A stretch of 64,000 bases of DNA. Source: Fretibacterium fastidiosum. Lineage in GTDB: Bacteria > Synergistota > Synergistia > Synergistales > Aminobacteriaceae. The stretch is taken from positions 1,178,001 through 1,242,000 of the forward strand of contig NZ_OZ209244.1 in the NCBI RefSeq assembly GCF_964642095.1, written 5' to 3'. This document shows, piece after piece, positions 23,947 through 32,249 of the stretch. Made by a program: the position numbers and the translations under genes. Below the pieces are notes generated by a model. That model did not search any database and had not been told where the DNA came from. It saw only the letters and a program-made list of their open reading frames with translations. Each line of letters opens with the position of its first letter. The stretch's first letter is position 1.

Positions 23947-24375
23947 TACCAATTCGCGTTTAAAGAAGGGCAAGAAAGGCCCTCCTGCAAGGGGGGGAGC
24001 TGCCCCGAAGTGGGGGACTGACGGCCCGTGAGCAAGGGCGAACGGCAGCCGGAAGGCTCCCCGAAGGGGAGGGGTGTTTTTCATAAGACGCGCCTGCCTG
24101 ACATTCCCCGTCAACGCCTCCACAAGGCAATCCATTGCCTTGCTTCGGCACAGCCGACCGACCGCCGCAATCCTCCCGAAAGATCGGCTTGCGTGAGGCC
24201 GGTCGTCTGGCCGAGCTGCGGAAGTCCCCCGGACTTCCTTCGCCCTCAGCCGACCGACACGACGCCGGCTGCCTGTCGGCGTCCGTAAGTCGTGTCGTCT
24301 GGCCGACCCCCTCCGCCTCACTCCGTTCGGCACCTCCCCTTAGGGGAGGCAATCCATATTAGACGCGATTTGGTA
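23947..24375 (-). repeat. MITE-like modular repeat, copy B (inverted relative to copy A)
   Basis: 429 bp from TACCAATTCGCGTTTAAAG (23947) to ...TAGACGCGATTTGGTA (24375). Read on the minus strand it has the edge module, then Z, Y and X stem-loops, the CAAGGCAATGGATTGCCTTG palindrome and the CCCCTTCGGGG tail. Copy A has the order X, Y, Z, so the modules are permuted. Copies A and B are in opposite orientation and bracket the fic operon. Confidence 0.85.
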
Positions 24376-24442
24376 TTAGCATACGGTTTCATCGCGGTCT
24401 GATGCGGGGTACCGAGAAATTCAAAGGCGGGAGAAATAAGCG

Positions 24443-24466
24443 AGAACCCCCTCGGAGAGGGGGTTC
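24443..24466 (-). terminator. Hairpin downstream of tRNA-Ala
   Basis: AACCCCC and GGGGGTT pair around a short loop (24445-24464). It lies 45 bases beyond the 3' end of the tRNA in its direction of transcription and is probably its terminator, though the T-run is short. Confidence 0.55.
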
Positions 24467-24510
24467 CCTTATCGTTTGAATCCCTTTTGAAACTCAGGGA
24501 TTTTCGCTTC

Positions 24511-24586
<76 letters not shown>

Positions 24587-24757
24587 ATGACAAACAGAAG
24601 TATTATACAGACACCTCCTGGTCTTGTCAAGGAAAATCCCCCGCGGACCGCGCGCTTCAAGTTTTGAAAGCGAATTTCGCGTTCAGCGCAGGAGGGGAGT
24701 TCGGCTCCGGAGGAATGGCTGACCGTTCGACAAGCCGGCGACCCCCTGACGATTTCG

Positions 24758-26359
24758 TCAAAGCGACGTGCCGACCACCTCGCCCGTGAGGCCCGGCACG
24801 GAGGCCGTCTCGCTCTCCGAAGCGTCCTTCTGCCAGAGGATGGCGACGCCCGCCCACGTCATGGCCAGGGCCATCAGAGGGTTCAGCCAGTTCATGAAGC
24901 AGTAGGGCAGGTAGTCCAGCGTCGCCACGCCCAACACGGAGCTGACGTAGACGCCGCAGGTGTTCCATGGCACCAGCACCGAGGTCATGGTCCCGCTGTC
25001 CTCCAGGGAGCGGGACAGCATGGTGGGGGCCAGCCTGCGGCCGTTCCACGTGCGCTCCTCAAAGGCGCGACGGAACATGCGGCCCGGCACGATGATGGAC
25101 AGGTATTGTTCGCTGAGGAAGACGTTGGAGAGGAAGGCGGAAGCCAGCACCGAGGCCACCATGCCAAACACGGACCGTACGTGGCGCATCAGGGCCTCCA
25201 GGATCACGTCCAGAAACCCGCAGACCTCCATGATGCCCCCCAGCGAGAGGGCCACGACGATGAGGCAGATGGTCTCCAGCATGGAGGTCATGCCGCCGCG
25301 GGTGAAGAGTTGGGTCAGGAGGTGCCCCATCGAGGAGAACACCTCCGGGTCCACGGAGAGCGCCGGGGACCCGGAGAGGAAGATGGAGCTGAAGGCCTGC
25401 GTCATCGCCGCGATGGCCTCCGGCGTGTCGGCGGCGGCGAACCGGCCTAGGTGCGCCGGCTCATAGCCGGAGAAGAGGACCATCAGCGCGTCGTGGGCCG
25501 AGGACCCGTTGGCCAGCGACAGGACGATCCCCCCCAGGATGCCCGCCACGATGCCCGGAATGGCGGGGACCTTGAAAAAGGCCATGACCAGGATGATCAG
25601 GGGCGGGATGAAGGCCCAGAAGGAGATGGAGAACTCCGCGCGCATCATGTCCTGGATCAGGAGGATGCGGCCGCCGTCCGAGCCCTGCGCGGAACTCCCC
25701 ATAAAGAGCGAGATCACGAGGGTGATGAGGAGCGTCGGCAGCGTGGTCCACATCATGGCTCCAACGTGGTCGAACAGGTTGCTGCCGGAGACCGCCGGGG
25801 CCAGGTTCGTCGTGTCCGAGAGGGGGGAGAGCTTGTCTCCGAAGTAGGCCCCCGATATGACGAAGCCGGCCGTGACGGGAAGCGGCAGGCCGAGGCCTGC
25901 GCTGATGCCGATGAGGGCCACGCCGACGGTGCTGCTGGTGGTCCAGCAGCAGCCCGTAGCCAGGGCCACCACCACGCTGATCAGGAGCGACGCGCAGTAG
26001 AAGAACCGCGGGCTCATCACCCCGAGGCCGTAATAGATCATCGTGGCGACGACGCCGCTCTGAATCCAGCAGCCCACGAGGCAGCCCACGAGGACGAGGA
26101 TCAGGATGGCCTGAATGGAGACCTGAATGGCGTTGCAGATGCCGCGCTCCAGGTCCACCCACGAGCACCTGAGCCACGACAGGCCCACCGCCGCGGCAAA
26201 GACCGCCGCGAAGAGGAGGGGGACCTGTGCGGGAAGCCTCAGCCCCAGATGAGCGCCCGACTCGAGCTCCACGTCGACGACGCCCAGGGTGACGATCAGC
26301 GCGCAGCAAAGCAGCACGAAAAGAGATAGGACAAGACCCGGTTTACGAGACAATTGCAT
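24758..26359 (-). CDS. nhaC: NhaC-family Na+/H+ antiporter
   Basis: A 533-residue polytopic inner-membrane antiporter with about 11-13 hydrophobic helices. The family hallmark is GAYFGDKLSPLSDTTNLAPA followed by VSGSNLFDHVGAMMWTTLPT. TGCCWTTSSTVGVALIGIS and VFLSEQYLSIIVPGRMFRRAF are also typical; the second half repeats the fold (GTMTSVLVPWNTCGVYVSSVLG). NhaC or the related MleN would exchange Na+ for H+ (or couple malate/lactate). ATG at 26359 follows GGGGGGAA. Monocistronic. Na+ handling fits an anaerobe using Na+-coupled transport. Confidence 0.9.
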   Translation of the reverse strand: MQLSRKPGLVLSLFVLLCCALIVTLGVVDVELESGAHLGLRLPAQVPLLFAAVFAAAVGLSWLRCSWVDLERGICNAIQVSIQAILILVLVGCLVGCWIQSGVVATMIYYGLGVMSPRFFYCASLLISVVVALATGCCWTTSSTVGVALIGISAGLGLPLPVTAGFVISGAYFGDKLSPLSDTTNLAPAVSGSNLFDHVGAMMWTTLPTLLITLVISLFMGSSAQGSDGGRILLIQDMMRAEFSISFWAFIPPLIILVMAFFKVPAIPGIVAGILGGIVLSLANGSSAHDALMVLFSGYEPAHLGRFAAADTPEAIAAMTQAFSSIFLSGSPALSVDPEVFSSMGHLLTQLFTRGGMTSMLETICLIVVALSLGGIMEVCGFLDVILEALMRHVRSVFGMVASVLASAFLSNVFLSEQYLSIIVPGRMFRRAFEERTWNGRRLAPTMLSRSLEDSGTMTSVLVPWNTCGVYVSSVLGVATLDYLPYCFMNWLNPLMALAMTWAGVAILWQKDASESETASVPGLTGEVVGTSL

Positions 26360-26589
26360 CCCGACATTCCCCCCACACCAAAGATCTGCTGTCGTTTTTT
26401 TACCGTGTGTTGAGGCTTCGACTATTCCCGGACAGGGTCCTTTAGCGCGAGAGGAATGATTTTGCGTATTGGTCTTCCCCGGCTTACTTCGAAGTCAGGT
26501 GCATTGTAAAACATTCTGGTGAAAATGCAAGAGGGAAAACGCAGCGCCGGCCCCTGCGGCCGAGGAGCGCAGGGGCTTCGCAGGTCGAC

Positions 26590-26622
26590 AAAAAAGGCCC
26601 GCCCCGGTCAAGGGGCAGGGCC
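26590..26622 (-). terminator. Terminator after nrdG
   Basis: On the minus strand GGCCCTGCCCC pairs with GGGGCGGGCC around TTGACC and is followed by six T residues. It ends the nrdD-nrdG transcript. The remainder of 26360-26662 holds the nhaC leader but no gene. Confidence 0.85.
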
Positions 26623-26662
26623 TCCTTTGTCCCTTTGCACAAAAATGCATGAAAGCCGCACG

Positions 26663-27205
26663 TTACGCCGACCGCAGGAGCTCCTCCGCCGGGGCCGCCC
26701 GCCCCAGGGCGAGCGAGCGCGGCACGTTCAGCACGCGCTGGTTGTCCGACCCGCGCCATGCCAGAGCCAGACTGCGCCGTGCCTGGATAAAGGGCCCGTC
26801 CACCAGCACGTCCAGGGCGCGCAGAAGCGCCTCCCAGTCCGGCCTCCCCGCCCTCAGGAGCGCCTCCAGGGTACAGCCCGTCCACGCCATGACGTGATAC
26901 CCCCGCGCCCGCGCCGCGGCGGCGAGGGGAGCAAGGGCTGCCGCCTGACAGAAGGGCTCCCCGCCGCTCAGGCTCAGGCCGTCCAGCAGCGGGTTCGCCG
27001 TCAACCGCGCCAGGACCTCGCCGGACCGGATCGTCCGCCCCCCCTCGAAGGGCTGCGCCTCCGGGTTGTGGCACCCAGGGCAGCCGTGCGGGCACCCCTG
27101 CACGAAGACCGCGAGGCGCAGGCCCGGTCCATCCACGATGGAGTCCTCCACGATTCCCGCCAGCCGCAGTTCCGCCTCCAACCCCTCGGACGTCAGCGCG
27201 GGCAT
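26663..27205 (-). CDS. nrdG: Anaerobic ribonucleotide reductase activating protein
   Basis: A 180-residue radical-SAM activase that installs the glycyl radical in NrdD. The cluster motif is GCPHGCPGCHNPE (C-x3-C-x2-C), preceded by SIVDGPGLRLAVFVQ and followed by GLSLSGGEPFCQ. The ATG at 27205 lies inside the end of nrdD (13-base overlap), so translation is coupled. The C-terminal Arg/Ala-rich tail (PRSLALGRAAPAEELLRSA) is of ordinary length. Confidence 0.95.
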   Translation of the reverse strand: MPALTSEGLEAELRLAGIVEDSIVDGPGLRLAVFVQGCPHGCPGCHNPEAQPFEGGRTIRSGEVLARLTANPLLDGLSLSGGEPFCQAAALAPLAAAARARGYHVMAWTGCTLEALLRAGRPDWEALLRALDVLVDGPFIQARRSLALAWRGSDNQRVLNVPRSLALGRAAPAEELLRSA

Positions 27206-29511
27206 GGCTCCGGGCCCGCGTGCTTCACGCGGTCGTGTTCCTCCGCGCGCTTGGCGTCGTTGAAGCGCTCGAGCGTCCCCACGAGGTAGCCCGTGATGCG
27301 GCGGATGCGCTCGAAGGGCCGGCCTTCCTCCCGCCGGCCGCAGCCGGGGCAGACGTCGTCGATGACGCCCGTGTAGCCGCACACGGGGTCCCGGTCCAGC
27401 GGATGGTTGATGGCGCCGTAGCCGATGCCCGCCTCCTTCATGGCGCGCACCACCTTCTCGAACGCGGCCAGGTTCCGCGAGGGGTCGCCGTCCATCTCGA
27501 TGTAGGTGATGTGCCCCGCGTTCGTCAGGGCGTGGTAGGGCGCCTCCAACCGTATCTTCTCGAAGGCGTTGAGCCGGTGGTACACGGGGACGTGAAAGCT
27601 GTTGGTGTAGTAGCCGCGGTCCGTGATGCCGGGGATGACCCCGAACCGTTCCCGGTCCAGGCGCAGGAAGCGCCCCGACAGTCCCTCGGCGGGCGTCGCC
27701 AGCAGCGTGAAGTTCAGCCCGTTTGCCTCCGAGGCCGCATCCATGCGCCGGCGCAGGCGCCGGACGATCTCAAGCCCAAGCTCCTGAGCCCTGGGGTCCT
27801 CGCCGTGGTGGGCGCCCGTCAGGCTCTTGAGGCACTCCGCCAGGCCGATGAAGCCCAGGGAGAGCGTCCCATGCCTCAGCACGGGGCGCACCTCGTCGTT
27901 CCAGCCCAGCGTCTCCGAGTCCAGCCACACGCCCTGTCCCATCAGGAAGGGGAAGTTCTTCACCCGCTTGCGCGACTGGATCTCCAACCGGTCCAGAAGC
28001 TGCTGGACCACGAGGTCTGCCATGGCGTCGAGCCGCCGGTAGAACTCATCGAGGTCCCCCTCGCTCAGGATCGCGAGCCGCGGCAGGTTGAGGCTGGTGA
28101 AGCTCAGGTTGCCCCGCCCCGTCACCGTCTCCCGGTCCCGGTCCGCCACGTTCCCGATGACGCGCGTGCGGCACCCCATGTAGGCGATCTCCGTGTCCGG
28201 GTTCCCCGGCCGGTAGTAGCTCAGGTTGAAGGGCGCGTCGATGAAGGCGAAGTTGGGGAACAGGCGTTTTGCGCTGACGCGGCAGGCCAGCTGAAACAGG
28301 TCGCCGTTCGGGTCCTCCGGGTTGAAGTTCACCCCCTCCTTCACCTTGAAGATGCTGACGGGAAAGATGGGCGTCTCGCCGTGCCCCAGGCCGGCCTCCG
28401 TCGCCAGGAGCAGGTTCCGCGTCACCATGCGGCCCTCCGGCGAGGTGTCCGTGCCGTAGTTCAGCGAGCTGAAGGGCACCTGCGCCCCCGCCCTGCTGTG
28501 CATGGTGTTCAGGTTGTGGACCAGCGCCTCCATGGCCTGATACGTCTCGCGCTCCACGTCCTGCCGCGCCTCTCGAAGCGCCGCCTCCTGGGCGCGCTCC
28601 ACCGCCTCCTGCGGCACCCCAAGCTTCAGGAGCGCCTCCCGTTCCCGCGACTGACGCTCGTCGGTCGCCCCCATGCGGATGGGGCCGCCCTCCAGGCCGT
28701 CGAGGGCAGCGACCGCCCCGTCCTCTGCGGCTTCCCCGGCGAGAAGGCTCAGGGCGCGCAGGAGGTTCCGGCGGTAGGCCCTGGCGAAGGTGCGCGCCAC
28801 GTAGGGTGCCATGTCGCAGTCGAAGGCGGGGATGCTCTGTCCGCCATGCTGGTCGTTCTGGTTCGCCTGAAGCGCGATGCAGGCCAACGCCGCGGCGCTT
28901 CGGATGCCGGAGGGCTCCCGCAGCGTGCCGTGCCCCGTGCCAAATCCTCCCTTGAAGAGCCGCTTCAGGCCGATCTGACAGCAGGTCGTCGTCAGGGTCA
29001 GGAAGTCCATGTCGTGGATGTGAACGTCCCCGCTGTGGTGCGCTTCGGCGTGCTCCGGCCTCAGGATGAAGATCTCGTTGAAGTGCTTCGCTCCCTCGGA
29101 GCCGTAGCGCAGCATCGTCCCCATGGCCGTGTCGCCGTCGATGTTGGCGTTCTCACGCTTCAGGTCGCTGTCCTGCGCGTCCCGGAACGTCAGCGCCTCG
29201 TAGACGTTCATCAGGTGGCTCTTCATCTCCCGCGCGCGGCTTCGGGACGCGCGATAGAGGATGTAGGCCTTGGCCGCTCTCGCGCGTCCGGACTCGATCA
29301 GCACCTCCTCCACGATGTCCTGAATCTCCTCCACCTGGGGCACGCCGCCCTGAAGCTTCTGCTCCATGTGGGCCACGACGCGCTCCGTCAGCGGCATGGC
29401 CTCCGTTCCAGGCTCCCCCACCGCCGCCAGGGCCCGTCCGATGGCCCCGGCTATCTTCTCAGCGTTGAAGGGCACCTCGCGCCCATCCCGCTTTCTGATC
29501 CTGGCGAACAT
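27193..29511 (-). CDS. nrdD: Anaerobic (class III) ribonucleoside-triphosphate reductase
   Basis: A 772-residue oxygen-sensitive glycyl-radical enzyme converting NTPs to dNTPs. It starts with an ATP-cone (KRDGREVPFNAEKIAGAIGR), continues with the barrel (GDVHIHDMDFLTLTTTCCQI, GGFGTGHGTL, QANQNDQHGGQSIPAFDCDM), and ends with the zinc Cys sites (CGYTG, CPGCGR) and the glycyl-radical loop RITGYLVGTLERFN. The ATG at 29511 follows AAGGAGG. Upstream lie a terminator hairpin and a cobalamin riboswitch on the same transcript, so expression is probably repressed by B12. Confidence 0.95.
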   Translation of the reverse strand: MFARIRKRDGREVPFNAEKIAGAIGRALAAVGEPGTEAMPLTERVVAHMEQKLQGGVPQVEEIQDIVEEVLIESGRARAAKAYILYRASRSRAREMKSHLMNVYEALTFRDAQDSDLKRENANIDGDTAMGTMLRYGSEGAKHFNEIFILRPEHAEAHHSGDVHIHDMDFLTLTTTCCQIGLKRLFKGGFGTGHGTLREPSGIRSAAALACIALQANQNDQHGGQSIPAFDCDMAPYVARTFARAYRRNLLRALSLLAGEAAEDGAVAALDGLEGGPIRMGATDERQSREREALLKLGVPQEAVERAQEAALREARQDVERETYQAMEALVHNLNTMHSRAGAQVPFSSLNYGTDTSPEGRMVTRNLLLATEAGLGHGETPIFPVSIFKVKEGVNFNPEDPNGDLFQLACRVSAKRLFPNFAFIDAPFNLSYYRPGNPDTEIAYMGCRTRVIGNVADRDRETVTGRGNLSFTSLNLPRLAILSEGDLDEFYRRLDAMADLVVQQLLDRLEIQSRKRVKNFPFLMGQGVWLDSETLGWNDEVRPVLRHGTLSLGFIGLAECLKSLTGAHHGEDPRAQELGLEIVRRLRRRMDAASEANGLNFTLLATPAEGLSGRFLRLDRERFGVIPGITDRGYYTNSFHVPVYHRLNAFEKIRLEAPYHALTNAGHITYIEMDGDPSRNLAAFEKVVRAMKEAGIGYGAINHPLDRDPVCGYTGVIDDVCPGCGRREEGRPFERIRRITGYLVGTLERFNDAKRAEEHDRVKHAGPEPCPR

Positions 29512-29527
29512 CTTTCCCTGCCTCCTT

Positions 29528-29569
29528 AAAAAGAGCGCCCCCTCCGGGAGGTGGAGGGGGCAGGCGCTC
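29528..29569 (-). terminator. Leader terminator between riboswitch and nrdD
   Basis: On the minus strand GAGCGCC and CCCCCTCC pair with GGAGGGGG and CGCTC, followed by TTTTT and then the AAGGAGG of nrdD. Its position between the riboswitch and the start codon is that of an attenuator. It would form when cobalamin is bound (inference from the class). Confidence 0.75.
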
Positions 29570-29630
29570 GCGCCTGGACGCGAAAGGGCCGCGCGCCCCT
29601 CCCGTCGTCCGCAGGAGTTCGCGTTCATGG

Positions 29631-29792
29631 GCCCAGGCAGGTCTTCTGACTTGGGATCATCGGCGCCTCGTCCTTTCCGGATCGCTCCAGTGGACTTTCG
29701 AGGGGCCTCCCCGTTCACAGCGGCGGGACCGTTCAGGATTCGCACCTGCTTCCCTTTTGCCCGGCGCACACGCCGGAACCCGTGCCCATCTT
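29631..29792 (-). promoter_or_regulatory. Cobalamin (B12) riboswitch controlling nrdDG
   Basis: The minus-strand RNA has the recognised consensus blocks in order: AAAAGGGAAGCAGGTGCGAA, TCCTG, CGGTCCCGCCGCTGTGA (B12-box region 'GCCACTG'-like GTCCACTGG downstream), AAAGGACGAGGCG, GATGATCCCAAGTCAGAAGA and CCTGCCTGG. Such riboswitches are known to repress B12-independent isozymes when B12 is available. Control of a class III reductase implies a B12-dependent class II reductase elsewhere in the genome. Confidence 0.92.
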
Positions 29793-29812
29793 CTTTTGAA
29801 AAATGCAGCCTC

Positions 29813-29818
29813 ATTATA
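29813..29818 (-). promoter_or_regulatory. -10 element for the nrdDG transcript
   Basis: TATAAT on the minus strand, just upstream of the riboswitch. The following 12 bases (GAGGCTGCATTT) are identical to those after the TATAAT at 51144. The -35 region is weak. Confidence 0.6.
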
Positions 29819-30104
29819 CACCAGCCGAACGCCCTCCGAATTTGGAAGTGGATTCGCCGTCCACCGTCCCGGCTCGCGTGGCCGCCGCTGTGAGGCTCCA
29901 GTCGTCCCCAATGTGCACGCACCAGCCCCGTCGCTGATGGAACACCCCGTTGACGAAGGAAGGTGCGCTTTCCGTTGATCGAGTATACTTTACGAGGCGG
30001 CCGACGGCGCCTGGCCCGCAGGCTTGACCCTCCCCCGGCTGGAGGGCCTATGATGGGTCCTGTCGGAGGGTGAGGGGCGAAAACGCGAAGGGAGGAGGAA
30101 TTTG

Positions 30105-30932
30105 ATGAGCAACCTGCTGACGATCGGGGAGTTCTCCAGGGCGACGATGCTCTCGGTGAAGACGCTGCGCTTCTACGACGAAAGGGGCATCCTGAAGCCC
30201 GTCTGGGTGGACGAGACGACGGGGTATCGGCACTACTCCGCGGGGCAGTTCGTGGAGGCCCTGCGCATCCGACGACTGAGGGAGCTGGACGTGCCTCTGG
30301 AGGATATCCGCGCCTTCCTCGGCGCGCGGGACCCCGACGCGATCGCCGCCTTCCTGGCCCGACACCGTCAGGTGCTCCAGGAACGCCTGGAGAAGGGACA
30401 TAGGGACCTGGAGCTCCTGGAAAAACTCACTTTGGAGAAGGAGGCGTTTTTCTTGTCCTACAAAGTTACGGTACGCGAGGTGGCGCCCGTGCGGGCGCTG
30501 ACGCACCGCTGCATCGTCACGATGGAGAACCTGTCGGAGGAGAGTCATCGGGTCTTCACGGAGCTGTGGACCCACCTGGAGCGGCACGGCAGCGCCTACG
30601 GCGGGGAGTGCTTCGACATCTACTATGGGGAGGAGTTCGACCCGAACGACATCGACGTCGAGTACTGCCTGTCCTTCACGAACCCCGTCCCGGAAACGGA
30701 CCGGCTGAAGGTCCGCACGGTGCCGGGCGGCCTGATGGCCTGCACCCTGCACAAGGGGCCCTACGATCAGTTGGAGGGCGCCTACACCGCGCTGCGGCAC
30801 TGGATGGAGGAGAACGGCTACGAGCCCGTGGCCGGCTCCGACGGTGCGCGGAACGTCTACCTGAACAGCCCCCACGAGGTCCCGCCGGAGGAGCTGCGCA
30901 CCGAGGTGCAGTGGCCGGTGCGAAAGGCCTAG
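30105..30932 (+). CDS. MerR-family regulator with GyrI-like effector-binding domain
   Basis: A 275-residue regulator of BltR/BmrR architecture. The MerR winged helix is at about 4-72 (LTIGEFSRATMLSVKTLRFY, YRHYSAGQFVEALRIRRLRE), a dimerisation coiled coil follows (FLARHRQVLQERLEKGHRDL), and residues about 120-275 form a GyrI-like small-molecule pocket (VREVAPVRALTHRCIVTMEN...YVYLNSPHEVPPEELRTEVQ type end). The ATG at 30105 has GGAGGAGG upstream; an in-frame TTG at 30102 is less likely. No efflux pump is adjacent, so the target is unknown. Confidence 0.9.
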   Translation: MSNLLTIGEFSRATMLSVKTLRFYDERGILKPVWVDETTGYRHYSAGQFVEALRIRRLRELDVPLEDIRAFLGARDPDAIAAFLARHRQVLQERLEKGHRDLELLEKLTLEKEAFFLSYKVTVREVAPVRALTHRCIVTMENLSEESHRVFTELWTHLERHGSAYGGECFDIYYGEEFDPNDIDVEYCLSFTNPVPETDRLKVRTVPGGLMACTLHKGPYDQLEGAYTALRHWMEENGYEPVAGSDGARNVYLNSPHEVPPEELRTEVQWPVRKA

Positions 30933-31041
30933 CGCCCCGGATGCCTCGTCGGTCGGGCGGCGCGTCGCCGCGCGAGGCGCCGCCTCATGTCGTTGTCCAG
31001 GAGGGGCCTGAGCCTCTGATAGGGGGCCCTGGCAGGTCCCC

Positions 31042-31965
31042 CTACCTATTTGATGCTTCGCGTTCTCCCCGCACTGAGATCATGGGGCTCCATGCCATCG
31101 TCCTCCGTTTTTCGCGCCTGCGCCGGAGCGCCAGCGGCGCGAGGGCCGACAGTCCGAGAAGGCCGGAGACCCCGGCGTCGCATCCATTGCTTCCAAGGGC
31201 TCCGTCGTCGACGGAGAACTTCTCGATGTGCTCGTACTCGGTCCCGTCCATCCGCCACCGGAGCTTCATCCTGTGTCGCCCCCGCTCGGCGGTGAACTCG
31301 AACCGGACGCTCCAGCGGCCCCCGTACCGGCCGTCCTCGTACCCCTCGCGTTCGGGATAGAGGGTGCGGTCGTCGTAGAGCCCGGAGAACAGCCCGCGCC
31401 GCTCGATGATGAGCCGCACGGAATCGGGGTCGGGCTGCCGCTCGAACAGCGCGTTGGTCCGCATCTCGTCGCCGTCGTGCCGGGCGTCGCGCGTCACGCG
31501 CCAGCTGACCAGCCCGCCGCCGCCGAGGGGCGTCCCGTTTCCGCCCACCGACAGCGTCAGGACCGCGCGCTCGGGGTCGGCCTGATCGCTCCCGTTGGAC
31601 GGGCGCCACGCCAGCCGCAGTTCTGCGTACCCCGGCTGTGCCGTGAACGACGCGCGGTACAGCCACTCGCCCGTTCCGCCCTCGACCGGCGTCAGGAACG
31701 CCGGGTTCAGCTCCCGCTCGCTCCACTCCCGGACGACCCCGCCGTCCCGGCCCAGAAGCGTCAGTGTCACGGACCCCTGACGGGGCCTCATGTCGGGCTT
31801 GAAGCGGGCCATCACCATCACATCCTGTCCTGCGCTGGGGCTCTGCGGACTCGCCGTGAACCCGATGAGAGCCGTCCTGTCCGGCTCCGCTGCTGCGTCC
31901 CGCGGGAATACGACCACCGAAGCCGAAGCGCAAACCGTCAGGATGAACGCCACAAACCACCTCAT
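31042..31965 (-). CDS. Secreted protein with Synerg-CTERM-type tail
   Basis: A 307-residue exported protein. The ATG at 31965 follows GGACAGGAGG and opens a signal peptide (MRWFVAFILTVCASASVVVF...DAAA). The body has repeated beta-strand segments (about 110 residues each) suggestive of Ig-like domains. The C-terminus GSNGCDAGVSGLLGLSALAP with LALRRRREKRR is the Synerg-CTERM sorting pattern: Gly-Cys, hydrophobic stretch, Arg cluster. Unusually, 19 residues (TMAWSPMISVRGEREASNR) follow the Arg cluster. Role in the envelope unknown. Confidence 0.75.
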   Translation of the reverse strand: MRWFVAFILTVCASASVVVFPRDAAAEPDRTALIGFTASPQSPSAGQDVMVMARFKPDMRPRQGSVTLTLLGRDGGVVREWSERELNPAFLTPVEGGTGEWLYRASFTAQPGYAELRLAWRPSNGSDQADPERAVLTLSVGGNGTPLGGGGLVSWRVTRDARHDGDEMRTNALFERQPDPDSVRLIIERRGLFSGLYDDRTLYPEREGYEDGRYGGRWSVRFEFTAERGRHRMKLRWRMDGTEYEHIEKFSVDDGALGSNGCDAGVSGLLGLSALAPLALRRRREKRRTMAWSPMISVRGEREASNR

Positions 31966-32249
31966 GATAAACCTCCTGTCCTTCTCCATCGTCGCCAACC
32001 GCTCCCCATACGGACTGCGGCGGTCGGCCCCCGTCGTCCATGCGAGTACTTTAACCCGAAAACGACTTCAGCACAAATGCGTTTGATGGGGACGGGAAGA
32101 CGCGCCTGCCAAATCTCCGCGGAGGGCAAAAACGCCCCGCGCCCCTTCTCGAAAGACAACGGTGTTAAAATACCGGTGTCGCTTCAAGTTCATTTCTAAA
32201 CGAGCCTGCCGCATGGGGGGCCATTCTTTAGTCTGCGAGGAGGCGGGCC
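31966..32249. promoter_or_regulatory. Divergent intergenic region between the Synerg-CTERM gene and holA
   Basis: 284 bases with no gene. GTTAAAATACC near 32163 could be a -10 region for holA; nothing better than a weak match is visible on either strand. Confidence 0.3.

Noticed and set aside
31018..31043. Hairpin AGGGGG...CCCCCT between the MerR gene and the Synerg-CTERM gene as a terminator
   Set aside because: It overlaps the stop codon region and has no T-run on either strand, so it was not listed as a terminator.
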